Source of the DNA: Anastatus disparis
Taxonomy: Eukaryota > Arthropoda > Insecta > Hymenoptera > Eupelmidae
Assembly (NCBI GenBank): GCA_017163975.1
Contig: JAFFSR010000237.1
Location: 6,634,001 to 6,698,000, forward strand
DNA length: 64,000 bases
Direction of reading: 5' to 3'
A program made the position numbers and the translations under genes. The notes beneath the pieces were generated by a model. That model was given only the letters and a program-made list of their open reading frames with translations. It was not told the origin of the DNA and did not search any database. The stretch's first letter is position 1, and each line of letters opens with the position of its first letter. Positions 32,675 to 46,300 of this stretch are shown piece by piece.

Positions 32675-33863
32675 ATGAGTATCGTTGAAACAGAGTCAAC
32701 ACCTTTTACATTGTAAGTATGACGTTTTTATAGTAGAAAATTTACTTTCAATAAATAGAACGAATTTAAATAACAAAATAACAATATTCATGTGTTTACG
32801 TAAATTTTATTCTTAAAAATCAGTTTAAATTAAGATTTATAAGATTTTTAAATTTAAGACATTCTTTCAACTCATAATGTTAAGTATCACTACATTCTTG
32901 AATGGTATTTTTACAATAAAATTTTTAAATCATTTATTTAAATAGACTGCCGTTGGACAGATTTACATGGTTATCGAATGATCAAACGTTAATCCAAAAC
33001 CTACCAATGTTTATAAACATCAGGAATGAGATTTCTTATACCGACGATGAATGTTATTATTTGATCAAACCGTCAGCCTCAGCTGATTATAGCGTTGATA
33101 ATTTAATGAATGTTGAAACTGAAACAGCTGATATTCAAGATGAAAATTACGATGGGATTGAAATATTTAAAGAATTGTCGTTATCGGCAAGGTATATAAT
33201 TCATACTCATTATCAGAATCTGATCTCATTTAATATATTTATATGAATTTTCTATATGGTAATTTTATAATAAGATATAACCGAATAATAAAATAATTTG
33301 ATTGCAGATCTGATGCAGAAGACTCAATTCAGTTAGATTTAAGTCGATTGTCAACGCCAATCATCAAACATGAGCCAGTGGATATCAAAGTTGAAACTCA
33401 TGCTACAGATTCAGCGCCATCGACTCTTGATCTTGAAACGAGTCTAAAGGATGAGAATCGCAAGAAACTCAAAGATTTAAGAAATGCTTCCCGATATAAA
33501 TGTTTGAGAGAATCTCGGAACAATTTTTGCAATATTTGCGTTAAGGTTTTTACTACTCCGAAAAATCTGCAACGTCATTGCGAGGAAGTGCATTTAAAGA
33601 ATAAAAATTATCCCTGTAAGATATGTGATAAAACGTTTTTCCGCAAAGACCATTTAAAACGGCACGAAAAACTTCATTCAAAAAATTGGAAATGTAATAT
33701 TTGCGGCCAATTTTTTAATTATATGAGAAATTTAAAAAGTCACAAAAAAAACGTTCATTTTGAAATTGAAAATTGGAAATGCAATCTTTGCGATAAATCT
33801 TTTAAATATAAGTGTAATTTAAGAAGACACGAAAAAAGAAATCATTTAAAAATTAAAAAATAG
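32675..33863 (+). CDS. C2H2 zinc-finger protein, tandem family copy 4 (C-terminally shortened)
   Basis: Coding exons 32675-32712 (MSIVETESTPFT..), 32946-33191 and 33308-33863, phase 2 joins, 279 aa. One acidic module (TDDECYYLIKPSASADYSVD...LSLSAR) is followed by a linker and four C2H2 fingers starting CNIC, CKIC, CNIC and CNLC, all with normal spacing. The TAG at 33861 cuts the array. The next 200 nt still resemble further fingers (CDFRDKFF.. with the second Cys replaced, FKADLKTHSKVY) but are decayed and out of frame. The stop therefore truncated an ancestral array of about six fingers. The remaining protein may well be functional. Finger linkers repeat EIENWKC, hinting at finger duplication within the gene. 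Confidence 0.78.
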
Positions 33864-34060
33864 ATTTGTGATTTTCGCGACAAATTTTTTACTTTCAAAG
33901 CTGATTTAAAAACTCACAGTAAAGTTTATTTAAGTGATTTGAATGAAGTTGTGATTTTTGATATAAAACATTCCGTGATTTGAAATTTTATAAGAATCGC
34001 ACGCACTCTAAAACATTTTCCAAGAATTATAAATGCGAGTATAATGATGAAATTTTTTTT
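33864..34060 (+). pseudogene. Decayed zinc-finger coding remnant after the stop of copy 4
   Basis: Directly after the TAG, the same frame reads IC-D-F-R-DKFFTFKADLKTHSK, and about 80 nt later another frame reads a finger-like FRDLKFYKNRTHS. These match the last two fingers of copy 3, showing lost C-terminal coding sequence. Confidence 0.7.
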
Positions 34061-35720
34061 TTCAAAACAGAATGTGCGAACTTATAAAGGTAAAAGTATA
34101 TAAATGAAAAAAAATTTCGAAAAAAAAGTATTTTACGAAAAGACGAAAGAACTCATTACAACAATAGTTCCAATTCTAATGCAAATACTTTAAAAGTTCC
34201 AAATTTATAATTTTAGTTTTTTAAATAAATACATTAGCCAATCTGTATTTCTTCAATATTTTATTGTTAACCATTGCTTTGAAATTATTTAAAACAATTC
34301 ATGCTTACATTTATTGAAGATTCTGTAACAAAACTATGTTATTGCAAACCATTTCTTTAAAATACGATTATTTTAATTTTTTACGTATTCTTTGTCAATG
34401 TATGAACAGATTTATTAGCAATTTATTTATTATACATTTATTATTTAGTTTATGATGTGATATTTTTTATTTAATAAAATTATAGATCAAATTGATTATC
34501 AATATAAAGAGAAATCATACACAGAAACATAAATGAAATTATAATAATAAAATTAATTCGATAAATATTGATTTATCTATAAAAATGAATTCTGTTTAAA
34601 ATTTTTCTAATTATAAACTATTTATCATTGCTTAAAAAAAATTGTATTCTTGCTTTGCTCGCAGCGTAAACACTGCATTAAACCAATTTTTAAAATAAAT
34701 TTTTTTATTGAGTTATCGAAATATGCTATTTTTTTACCAATGAACTTTATTCTGAAAATGCATTTCTCAATTTTCACTCAACACAATTTATTTTTTTGCT
34801 TAGAAAATAACAACTAAATTATTATTTCTTATTCGAGTTCATGCGTTTTTGTTTCATAGCGATTATAAAATCTTTGTAAATCAAATTTTGTATGTCAAGA
34901 TTTAATAAAAAAAACTTTGTTAGTTCTATGGAACATGTGTTTTTTAAGTGAATTTAACCATATCGCACATTTTCATCAAAATCTGTGATGCGAACAAGGA
35001 TCATTCCCCCAGTTAGAAACTTTTTATTGTTAAAATGTAAATAATGAATTATTTAAATGTTGCTATAAGTTATCATTAAGTTAAGAAAAATATTTAAATT
35101 TTAACAGTTGTTAACACTTGCCCATACACTGCAAGTTATATTTAAGTACCATTTCCTTGTATGAAACTTTATTTATGTTTTCATTTCTTTCTAGTCTTCA
35201 TCAAAATGTATTGATTTATGTTAAAATTTTATAAGTTTTAGTATATTGAATATCATGTGATATAAATGAGGAAAATGCATTCATGTGAACTCGGTTATAC
35301 AGTACAAAAATAATTATAAATTTATAAAGAGTTAAGCTTTCGGATCAATAATCAACAGTTTTTGGTACAACAAGGTATCAGCAGATGAAAATGTTTTTAT
35401 AATTATTGAATATTTTAACGCAGTGCAGTAATAAAAGTCTATCAAACATCGAAAACGTTTAATGTTTTTTTATGGTTTTTCATTCGAATCATTGATTTTA
35501 CTTTGAAACGCCAATTGTGAAATTGATATTTTATTATGAATAGCAACGTGAAATGAGAAAAATTAAATTTATTTAAAATTTATGTAGCTTTTAAAGAACT
35601 AAATATAAGAAAATCATTATCAAAAGAAGTTCTATAATTATAAACGATAATTTGGAATTTTTCACGTTTTGAACAATAATTTTTTGATGTAAAATAAACT
35701 TTTATACATAAAAGATGTGA
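33865..35720. other. 3' flank of zinc-finger copy 4 and spacer
   Basis: The unit homology ends near 34900 (downstream marker ATTCTTGCTTTGCTCGCAG near 34645). From there to 35720 the sequence is AT-rich and without a recognised gene. Confidence 0.5.
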
Positions 35721-35721
35721 T

Positions 35722-36458
35722 ATGGCTTCAAAACACGGAATATCCAATAATCAATCAAAAATTGAAAAAAATGCTATCGAAGAAAACCCGATAATGCTCG
35801 ACGAAACAAAAGATTTAAAGAAAAACCGTAACAAATGGTACATTATACCGAAATAAAATAGATTCATGTTGTATTTCTCTTTTTATTTCACGCTATCGGA
35901 AGTTTATGGATTTTTAACTTTTCCTTACATTGAAAAATGAAAAACTGCTCTCTTTCGTAGGCTAAAGAGTTGAATGTATTTTTATCATACATAATAAAGA
36001 TTTTTTATTTTTCAATAAACTACGTTTCACAACGTTTTATAGAATTTCTTAATATGGTGATTTCTAGATTTTGTGTCACAGGAGCTGTTCATCGTTACCG
36101 GACCCAAAGAATTTATCAAGCTACAACATCAATAAAAATCCTACTTTGTATTTTCTTTATTGCTGCCGGTCAGGTGATTATTTTTTAACATGATTTAAGA
36201 TAAATATTTCAAAATGTACATTAATTTAGAATGATCAATTGAGAAAAAAATTTATACTGAATTCACTTTATCAATTGGTAAGAGATCATCGTGAACATTA
36301 CAAGTTTTCAGATACCTATGCCGATCCTCACAATAGCAATCGTGGCTTTTTTATTTTCTCATGTTGGTTGGCTTATGATGCGTAAACATCCTGAAGTTAT
36401 TGAAAGCGGGCAATTAATCAACATGAGTGATATGATAAATATAGCATCTGTCAAATAA
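35722..36458 (+). CDS. Probable three-exon gene, small two-pass membrane protein, unknown
   Basis: Proposed exons are 35722-35827, 36082-36173 and 36312-36458, joining in frame to 114 aa. The acceptors (TGTGTCACAG and AGTTTTCAG) and the second donor (CAG/GTGATT) are good. The first donor (C/GTAACA) is weak and was chosen because it restores the frame. The N-terminal 35 residues are polar and Lys/Glu-rich. Then come a basic HRYRTQR stretch, a hydrophobic segment (KILLCIFFIAAGQ), a second one (PMPILTIAIVAFLFSHVGWLMM) and a short polar tail. The two hydrophobic runs are separated only by the splice junction, so they may form a hairpin in the membrane. I do not recognise the family. It is the only non-repeat gene candidate between the zinc-finger array and 49 kb. 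Confidence 0.45.
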
Positions 36459-36461
36459 TTG

Positions 36462-37380
36462 ATAATATTAGATAAATTTGTATTTTTCATATTACATAGA
36501 CATTTATAGTGCTGGAACTTTTAATTTGCAGAAAATTAAAGTCAATTTATGTGAATAGATATATATTTTTTCAACAAATGTTTTATAGTACAAATTATGG
36601 TTGTTATTTAATTGAGAGATATAGATTTAAATTATAATTTTCTTTGACATTTTATTGAATATGTTATCGTTTTAAATTTAATATTTACATTACCTAAGTA
36701 TTTTTCTAATTGAGACTGTATTTAGTATAGTTTCTAGAAATTCATCTATAAATTAATTTATAGAAAAAATGTGGTTATTTTAATATACAGAAATAATCTG
36801 ATTAAAGCTTTTTAAAAATTAAAAATTTCCAAAATCAAATACAAAAATTAAATGAGGTTGCTTACAATGAGATTTTAAATAATAAAATAACCATTTCCAA
36901 TTCTAAAAAATCTTGTTATTGGAAACTTATTTGTATAAAAAATTTTTTACATCAAACTTAAAGTAATAAAACTTAATTTTATAAAAATTTATAATTTTAG
37001 TTTATGCGTTATGAATATGACTGAGCCTTTTTTTATGAAACGTTGAAAAAAAAACTCATCTACAGATATGAATGATATTGAGACGATTATTTTCAATTGC
37101 AGTATTTTTGTTCCAATTGACATACATTTCAATGATAAATTTTAGTTTGGCATTGTATTGTTTGAATTAACAAATGACAACATGTTGATTTATTCGTTTA
37201 TTTTCTAAGCACTTTTATATTCAATAAAAATATATTTGTTAAAATGACCAAAAATCTGTCGATTGCACTATTTTTTTAAATATTACACAACATTTTGATT
37301 AATTATTAGAATTTGATAAATGTACAATTTATAATATGATATAATAAAATAAATGTCATGCGACTGAACGTCAATTGATA
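36462..37380. other. AT-rich intergenic sequence
   Basis: Nothing recognised between the small membrane-protein gene and the SINE at 37383. Confidence 0.55.
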
Positions 37381-37382
37381 CT

Positions 37383-37584
37383 TTTTTTTTAATTTTGTTT
37401 AACGTCGCTGTATTTATGCTATCATTGCGATGCTAATTAGCGACGGAGGTCGTTAGTGTATTTGTGAAGAAAGCACATGCAACGTACAGTGGTGCTTGTA
37501 TCAATAGGCCAAGAGCGGGATTCGAACTCGGGACCTCGAGATTACGAATCCACCACTCTACCGAATGAGCCACTCAGGACCTCC
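37383..37584 (-). mobile_element. tRNA-derived SINE (copy 3)
   Basis: Minus-strand head with GGAGGTCCTGAGTGGCTC, A-box-like TGGCTCATTCGG and B-box-like GAGTTCGAATCCCGC. The body holds CACTGTACGTTGCATGTGC and GCGACGTTAAA, and ends in an A-rich tail (T-rich on the plus strand at 37383). The head is the best preserved of the six copies. Confidence 0.9.
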
Positions 37585-38021
37585 AATAGAATACTTAATT
37601 ATTTTGAAGTGATTCATATTGCTTCGCATTTCAATTACGTTTTTAACTTTATTCTTATGAATAAATTAATAATAAACAAGATCTTTGTCACAAAATTTGA
37701 AAAAAAAAATGACAACTGATTTCCTCTAAACATAAATCCCTCGAAAGAAACATCAAACACATTAATCCTACTGATATAACACTCCGCCGTAAAAAAAAAT
37801 CTAACAACACTATCGTTATAAAATGACGTATTCCAGATAAGAGATATCAAAGCGATAACTACAAGTTTCAATTGAATTCGTTCCCAACAGCGTTACCAAA
37901 AAAAAAAAACAAAAAAAATGCAGAAACAATCGGTACGCACATAAAACACGAAGAAAAACGTGAGGTCGTTTGCCGATATAGTCAAAGCGGAAAGGTGTAA
38001 TGTATAGTGCATGTTTCTATA

Positions 38022-38027
38022 TATATT

Positions 38028-38060
<33 letters not shown>

Positions 38061-38062
38061 TT
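38022..38062. repeat. (TA)n microsatellite
   Basis: TA dinucleotide run interrupted by TG near its 3' end. Confidence 0.9.
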
Positions 38063-41000
38063 TAGGTGAAGTCTAGCGCGCAACCTGTATTAAGCATTCA
38101 TTTATGCGCAGCGGAGATCGAAAGTTTATAAAGTCGGCATTTGTCGCCGATCTGAAAGAGAAAAAAAGAGAGAGAAAAAAAAGATAAAGGATAAGCACTA
38201 CTCTGCGACAACAAGATAAAAAAAGAAAAGAGGATATTGACATCGACATATTGATTCATGACTCTTTGAGATATTGTTTATTTTTTTAATATTTTCAATT
38301 TTTTTATATGTGATGAAAATGTTTAAAATATATCATAAATTGATATATAGAAAGTTAAAATAACTTCTTATTACAATTTTATAAAATAATTGTTCTAATA
38401 TAATTGTTATTTTACTTAATTTTTTTTTAATTATTTTTACAATTGATTATACATTTGCATTTATTACATTGTCTGTAAACATTGATATTGTTTAAAAAAA
38501 GTAATGATATTAACTATCACCAATTCAATTGAAAAAAATAATTTTGAATTTTAAAAAAATAAGTACAATATTTTAATGAGTATCATGAAAATACAGATGT
38601 TAAACAGATGTCTTTTTCTGTTCTTAGAATCATTACGCTGTTTTATCTTCTATAAAATTTTTTGAAAACTATTTCTTTCAGTTGTCTGTCACATAATATT
38701 ACATCGTAAATACGTAGGACTTCTTTATGCTTTAATTTAATGGTTACATTAAAATAACCGAAGTACAAAGCAAGAACACAAATTACTTCTAATTACGATA
38801 AAATCTAGAAACAGCTGATTTTCGTGTAATTGGAAATAAAACATACTTTTTCTTTAAAAATAGTTTTTCCGAAAACTAAAGATAATGAAGATCTTCTTAT
38901 CTAAAAACCTTTCAAATTCCTGTCAATTATCACCTGCTAGATATCTACTTTATTATATTTTCGCAGTGCTTACCTGCTACCTGGAATATTCATGAGCACT
39001 AGTTTTGGGTGAGTTCAAAAAACGCACATAAAGATCTATCCTCGATCTTTACTGACTCTATATAGATTTTGTAATCGGAAAAATCTAATGCCACCGTATC
39101 TGTATTCCTTTTTTTAATAATTTTTTCTAAACCGAATTCATGGAATAGTTAAGTTTATTTTTTTATAAATTACAGCCCTTTGGTTTTATTTTATGCCTCG
39201 ATGTGAAGTTATACTATTAATTTTATTGACATACTATAATATCACAATTTCAATATCATCATTTTTATTATGTAAGAAAAAAAACGAAATCAGATTCCTA
39301 AAAAATCTAAAATTATGTTACATCATTGAAAAAACGCGATTAAATAAACTAAAATTAAATAATGATGATAAGATTATTTTTGAGATAACAAGCATTACAT
39401 TTGAAAGTCTTACTTCAATAACACCTGCGTTCTCAATCAGTTTTCACGATTATACGAAAAAGGCCAGAAATGTTGAAATATCGAGACCACAAGTGCCTTG
39501 ACAATAGCACATTATTTCAGTAGAGTTTATTTATGTGCGTTGGGATTCGTCATCAGTTTGAAATAGGATGACCAGTTAAAATCAATACCGCATAAAGCTT
39601 TGTGAATCCGTTCCTAAAATATTCGACAAAAACTTGTAACTAGAATACTAATGAAATGACGAAATCACGGGATCATCAAAGGAATCAGTGCAGCTGATGG
39701 GTACCACTTGTAGGGTGGTTACAAAAGTATCTCTTAATATTTGCAGTTTCCCAACTCCTTAATTTTTTCTTATTCTTTACAATTTTTTATATAGATTACA
39801 CTTAGTTTATTCTAATAATATTTCTAAAATAATGTTAATATATTTTTACAAAAGATAAAATAATTTTATAAACAGGTGTATATTAGAATTAGTTTTGTAA
39901 TCAAAATTTTTTTAGAAATCAAAATATTTCAATAAAATATTTTGTCAAATTTATTCCAAAGAATTCGAGAAAAAATATTTTTAATATCAAAACATTTTTT
40001 CAGATAATTATTTTTAAATTATTTAAAGTCAAATTTGAAACGAGGGTTTTGTTAATAGCAGAAAAATGGAAAGATATGTATGTGTCATCTGTTAACAAAA
40101 AAAAGAAACAAAAGACCAATTTGAACAAATGCACGCTGTCTATTTCTCTCTGATGTTTGCCGAATTGCCCTCAATAGGTTGTACAATAGTGCAGTATATG
40201 AGAAATTGGTCGATATGTGCTCGATTCGACATTCTTGAATTGCTATTCTTATCGCAGATTAGGCTTTGCCACCTAGCAACAGTCAAGTAAATCACATAAA
40301 TTATTTTGAAAAATATTTTTTAATTTAACGGAATAATAATTACTTTTGAATTTGAATAACAGAAGTTTTTTATTACAATAAAAATTGGTAATAATTATCG
40401 TTAACACTTTTAAACTTATAAATAAATTTATATATTTTTTTTTTAATTTCATGCATACAAAGTAATCTTGCACAGGTAAAGTAGTAAAAGGATGATTTAG
40501 ATTTTCAAGATTTTGTATTCTCTTCATGTGGTAAAAAATTCTAGTTTTTGAAATTTAAAACCATTATTCTGTTTAAAAAATTCTAATTGATTATTTAAAT
40601 CATAAATAATTCTATAAGTTATTTTACTTACATGTAAATTTTTATATTACACGTCAAAATATTAAAATAGTCGAAAGTTATCCATGAATTATAAACTTTT
40701 TATAAAAAAAATACATGAAAAGATATAATTGAAAGGATAATTTCAACGAAAAATGACAATTAAACGTCTAAAATTTATCTAATTTATTTAACCAGAATAA
40801 TTCCTCGAGTATACGTTTCAAGCAAAAATAGGTAATCACTACGTATTGCAACTCTCATCGAGATAGGCAAAAAAAAAAGAGTAAAAAAAAACCCAGAGCA
40901 AAAAAAAAATTTCTGCCGATCCTCGCAACTTGTGGAGAGCAGTACAAAAAAATGAAAAAAAAAAAAAACCTCCAGAGAGAACGAGAATGCCAGACAGGCA

Positions 41001-41099
41001 CGCGCATTCGTACACAACAATGCATTCGTCAATGAAAACTGCACTGTTCGCGTTGACGTGCGCAATTGAGGGGGTTTGATCCCAGGTTTTTTTTTCCTA

Positions 41100-41165
41100 C
41101 TCTTCTCTTTATCTCTCTTCTTTCTCTTCTTTCCCTCGGTTTCTCTCTCTCTCTCTCTTTCTCTG
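41100..41165. repeat. CT-rich tract with (TC)n
   Basis: Polypyrimidine stretch ending in TCTCTCTCTCTCTC. It lies in a compositionally distinct island. Confidence 0.9.
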
Positions 41166-44079
41166 TGCTGTCGTTTACAGCCTTTTTCATTTTCGAATAT
41201 ATAAACTGTCAGACGTGACAGTACGCTTTAAACAGACAATCCCATCCTATACATATATATATACATATATAGGCTTCGTATATATATCGTATGTCAAATG
41301 AGAAAGAGAGACACAGAGAGAGTGAATCCTTCAATCCGTCTTAGTCTGAGATTTTTATTAAATTGCATAACGAGATTACGTTGTCAACGTTCTCATTTAA
41401 CTTAAAATAATAATAAAAAAAAGAGCTAAATAAAATAAAAGAGTAGACTAAATTTCATTGTCGTGTTTCGTTAGTATTATATCGCTTGGTGCTCTATTGC
41501 GCCAATCGTTGTTCATTAACTTGTTGAGCGACGGTTACAAATTTAATGCTTAAAGTAGTAGGGCTTGTTTTTATATGTAAGAGATGTAGGAAAGAAATTA
41601 ATGCTCGAAGAATTTAATTTAATAAAACTAACATTAAACTCTTGAGTGTATATTGGTGAAATCACTTATTGGTTTAATTGAACAACGTTTCGGACAATTT
41701 TGATCGTGTCATTTTTCAAACTGTAATAAATCACATTTTTTTATATAAGAATTTTTCACGGGAACGTACACAAATTTTAAAAAAACTTAATGAAAATTCA
41801 CGATGTCGTAATGGCAAATAAAAAATTACAATAAATATATCTAAACCTGTCTTTAAATAATAACAAAAAATAGAAAATAAATAAAAATAATAAAGTAAGT
41901 CGAAATTTATAAAACAATTGATATTTAAAATTATTCAAGCTACTCTTTTATATCTTAAATTTTACGAAATTTAATCTCTAGTATTTTTTAGTAACGCTAA
42001 TATAATTACATACAATATTAGGATGACAAGAACAATGTCTACAAAGTTTTTTTATATGATTGTATAAAGTGATGATGGGTGTAATTAAAATAATATTTTA
42101 AAACATTTAAATAAATGGTAAATTCAATAGAAATGTGAACCGTTTATGAATTACTTTCAACTGAATTCACCTTTTTAGTAAAAAAAGCTTTCTCTAAAAA
42201 AAATCAGTAAGAGTTGTCTTAATTTTGCGTATGTCGTATTTCACTTCTTACAACCATAAAGTATATTCAAAACATTTTATAATACATAAAGACAAAGAAA
42301 CTCTTTTAATGTTTATGATAATTAAAAATTTTTCTCCCCAAAGGTTAACAAGCGCAATGTTACGTTTACGAGCTTTCTCTAAATATTAAACAGCTTTATA
42401 ATTTCAAAGTTCTAAAGTACATTGTAAAATCTTCATTGTAAAACATTGACTCGGCGTACAACTTAATATACCATCAAACGTTTTGAAGCTTAAAAAAAAA
42501 AACACAAAAAAAAGTAGAGAATGAAGTTTAATGAAGTACATATTTTCTTTTGTCGGCTTTTAAATTGAAACTTCTTTGTTTGAAGCTTTTGCAGATAGAC
42601 TATATATACAACAGTTGCAATCAGTACTTGATCAAAGTCAATGTAACAGCGCTTACAAAATTCAATCGATCAAATAATTTGTTTACCATGTCATTTTAAA
42701 CTTTAATGTTTAGAAAGGACTATCCATTAGAACGTTTAAATATTGTTTTTGTCGATAACAAAAAATAGTTTTTAAGCGATTAATAAGAAAAATTTAATTA
42801 GCATGATGATTGATTGATATTTATTGGCCACCAATATAACTTGAATTTAATCATTCAACATATTGTCATATGATATTTTATTGTTTTCCAGTCAAGAACT
42901 GTATTATTTACTATAGAAATTTACTTCAAAAATCGAAATTCTGATACTGCACATATGAAAAAATATATTATATTGAAAGTATAATAAATTTAAGTAAAAA
43001 ATGAGATGAAATATAAAAAAAATACTAAAAAAAAGATACTTTATATACAATCACGCACAAAGTTAAGAACGATGAACTTTCACGTGCGTGAGATAACACT
43101 TGACTTCATTTCGAAATTCAAACGTATGCGTAATGAAACTTAGCAGTTAATATTATACTTTATAACTTACGCTTTGTCGCTCGTGATAAGAAATACCTTC
43201 AGTCTTTGTCATTTCACGTGACTTTATTTTTTTTGCTTTTTTTTCATATAGTTTTGAATATTTATAGGAGGCTATCCATCATTATTTAACGTTACTTTTT
43301 TACTTTCTGTGCTTTCTTTTTGTTCTCGGGGCATATCAACTTTCTTATAAGATTGTAATTTTTATCGTCGAGGACTTTATTAAAATTTTATAAATATTCA
43401 ATTGATACATGGTACACAAGTATTTCGATATTACCATAAAATTATTATTTTTAAAATTTAATAAAATAAAGTGATTGAAACAATTTATTAATGTTATTCA
43501 TCACATTAAAAGTTAAACATATCTGCCAATCTTTCCATTTATTTTTCCTTTTAATTCTCTTCAAATTCTGCTCTTTTTTTGCCAAGTCATGAAAGCACAC
43601 ATGCCGCATCAAGTAGCTTTATGTATATATTCAGCACTGCATTTTCTATTCACGTTTTTTGAAGCATTTAGCGGAGTGATTGACTATTTTCTACTTTGCG
43701 ATAATTATCGTGACATGTCGGTTCTCTTTATGGCAATGGGGATGAACGAAAGAAAGAAAATAAAGGAAAAAAATTAATTCCATTAATGCGACGCTTATTT
43801 TAAATTCAACGACAAGTAACCATATGGATTTTGCGCCTGACGGACGTTTGGTTTCGTTTTTCAGATCGATAAGAGAAATGTGAATAGTAGTTTTGTCAGA
43901 CGAATATAATGTATATGGAAGTAGTTTAATAGATTCAAAAATATTATGTAACATAAATATTTTCTAATGTTGTTATTTGATAATTTTTATAATGTTTTGT
44001 TTATAAAAATTAAAACAAAAAATTTATTTTTATTCTTTCAGTTTTCATGAGGTAGAACCAAATCAAGAATTAAATTAAT

Positions 44080-44280
44080 TTTTTTAATTTTATTTAACGT
44101 CACTGTCTTTCAGCTATCATGGCTATGCTAATTAGCGACGGAGGTCGTCAGTATGTTGTAAACAAAGCACATGTAACGCGTACAGTGGTGCTTGAATAAA
44201 TTAGCTGAGAGCGGGATTCGAATTCGAGACCTCGAGATTATGAATCCATCACTCTACCGACTGAGCCACTGACGATCTCT
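44080..44280 (-). mobile_element. tRNA-derived SINE (copy 4)
   Basis: Minus-strand head AGAGATCGTCAGTGGCTC with A-box-like TGGCTCAGTCGG and B-box-like GAATTCGAATCCCGC, then the shared body and an A-rich tail. Same family as the copies at 16511, 21321, 37383, 53161 and 62471. Confidence 0.88.
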
Positions 44281-44284
44281 TTGT

Positions 44285-46299
44285 GGTCATATTATTGAGC
44301 TAAAGAAAACATAAGGAATTTTTTTCACGAATAAACCTTGTCAACGCTTCTTAAGCAAATATTTTATTAACGGATTACTTCCAGAAATAATAAGCTAAAT
44401 ATGAGCATCGAATTAATGAAAACACACTTGTCATATACAACATATTTCAGCTCACTAAGTCTTTTCTATATTTTCCAAAAACACGTTCTTTTCGCTCCAA
44501 AGAAAATACGTACAATGTTTACGCAAAAAAAGAGATGAAAAAAATTTTGTTCGTAAAACCATCAAAAAGTATACGTTCAACAACTTGGTGAAAACTAAAC
44601 GAAATGCAGTGTTAGGTCAACGTTCGCGTCGTACGAGCGCTGTCACTTTGAAAATAGACTTTACTACGAATTATTTCTTCTTGTCATTTGTTCAATCCTC
44701 TGGTATAGTTATTTTCTTTGAGAATGAATGTTTGTTTCGAATACGAAGTGTCCTTCGATGCTGCGATTTTTGCTTTTCAAAAAAAAATGTTTTTTTTGGG
44801 GTGTATATATATATATATTTAAATTTTTTTTAATTCAAATCTCAAAAGTGTTGTTTTAAAGATTTATATTCTAATGCTTATTATTTTAATATAATTTTAT
44901 CTCATTATATTGAATAATATTAAAAAAACTTATTGGTTTCTTTAAAGACGAAGATATCTTTTAATATTTAAAATTAATATAACAAGAATATTTAACGGAA
45001 CTGTAAATTCAAAGTATTGGAAATCGATTATTCTATTTGAAGAACAGAAGCCGTATTATAAATATATATAAGACGTTTTAAAGTCAATATTTGAATGATG
45101 ATAGTAAATTATCAAATAATAAATAATTATAAATGATTTAATTCTTTCATAATCTTACTATAATTTTGTTTCTTATAGCAAATCTTAAAAATTTTTCTTT
45201 TATCTAATTTATTTAACATTTAATCAAATTAATATTATTTTAATATTTGTATATCTTTACTTTAGTTTTTCACGAGTTCTTAAACATTATTAAGTAACAG
45301 TCATCGATATTAATATTATTATACAATACTCATAATTAAAAAAACAAGATAAATGAATCGAAATGATTGAAATGGTGTAATTGATGAAAATACAAACTAA
45401 CGATTAAACGTATCATTTATTACACTGATATGTATTAATTACATTCGAGATATACTTGCAATAAGTACAACTATAATAAAAAATATCATACCCTTAAAAA
45501 AGACGGTACCAAGCTCATCTTTTGTTGAATTGCTCGTACAGGGCTAAAGATCATTGCACGTGTAGCCATAAAAACTTCAATAAAATGAAGTCTGAATTAT
45601 CCACGATTCACATTTAACGGCTCATCAATTCTCCAAAATAAAAATTGAACTAGACATCCACCCTCTCTTCACTACATACCGTGTTGTTGCATTATGTAAA
45701 ATTTCAATTACGATTTCTTTTATTTATTTATATAAGAAAATTCATCTCTCGGTTCGACGGGGGTTTCCCGCAAGTGCACACTGGATGGTGTATATGCATT
45801 TTACAAAAGGGGATCATCCGTCAAAATTATTTACGGTCTTGGCGGTGTATGTTCGTCGAACGTATATATACAAACAGTTTCATGCGATACACGACATAAT
45901 AATTACAAGGGAGTTAGGGATAATATCGTACGGAACGGGATATGTTTTGCAGAAATGTCATATGTTGAGATGCTTATCAATTCGTTTCGGTGAGAGTATG
46001 AACGGGATAAATTATCGACATCAAGCGATAGATTTTTAATAATTATAAATCATTCTATTTTAGTTTATGGAGAATGTTCTGATATAAAATTCTGCTATGA
46101 TAAAATGAAATTAATATTAATAAATAATAATAAATATGCATACACATAATAATCTACCTTAGTGACTGAGAATTTCATAAATTTTTGTTTCCTGGATGTA
46201 CAAAAAACATGATTATACACTGTTATTTCACTTCCTAATTTGCTGTTCCATTTGGTTTTCTTTGAAACTTTTTAAAAACTATTATTATTTTTCATACAT
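44285..46299. other. Gene-poor stretch
   Basis: No gene recognised. An island of balanced composition at 45500-46040 contains two overlapping short frames without domains. Confidence 0.5.
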
Positions 46300-46300
46300 C

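Larger units (their letters stand above)
37590..44074. other. Gene-poor stretch
   Basis: No gene recognised over about 6.5 kb. More complex islands with GA/CT tracts lie at 37870-38240 and 40850-41360 (long TCTCTC run near 41140 and GAGAGA near 41310). The largest open frame, 39193-39501 (102 codons, hydrophobic start), has no recognisable domain and is not called. Confidence 0.5.

Noticed and set aside
39193..39501. 102-codon open frame with a hydrophobic, signal-like start
   Set aside because: Composition follows the AT-rich background (many Ile, Lys, Asn, Thr codons), there is no paralogue or domain, and no promoter or splice evidence supports it.
39019..39541. Possible element bounded by a 12-bp inverted repeat (AACGCACATAAA / TTTATGTGCGTT)
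   Set aside because: The complementarity stops after 12 bp and no target duplication is visible; it could be chance.
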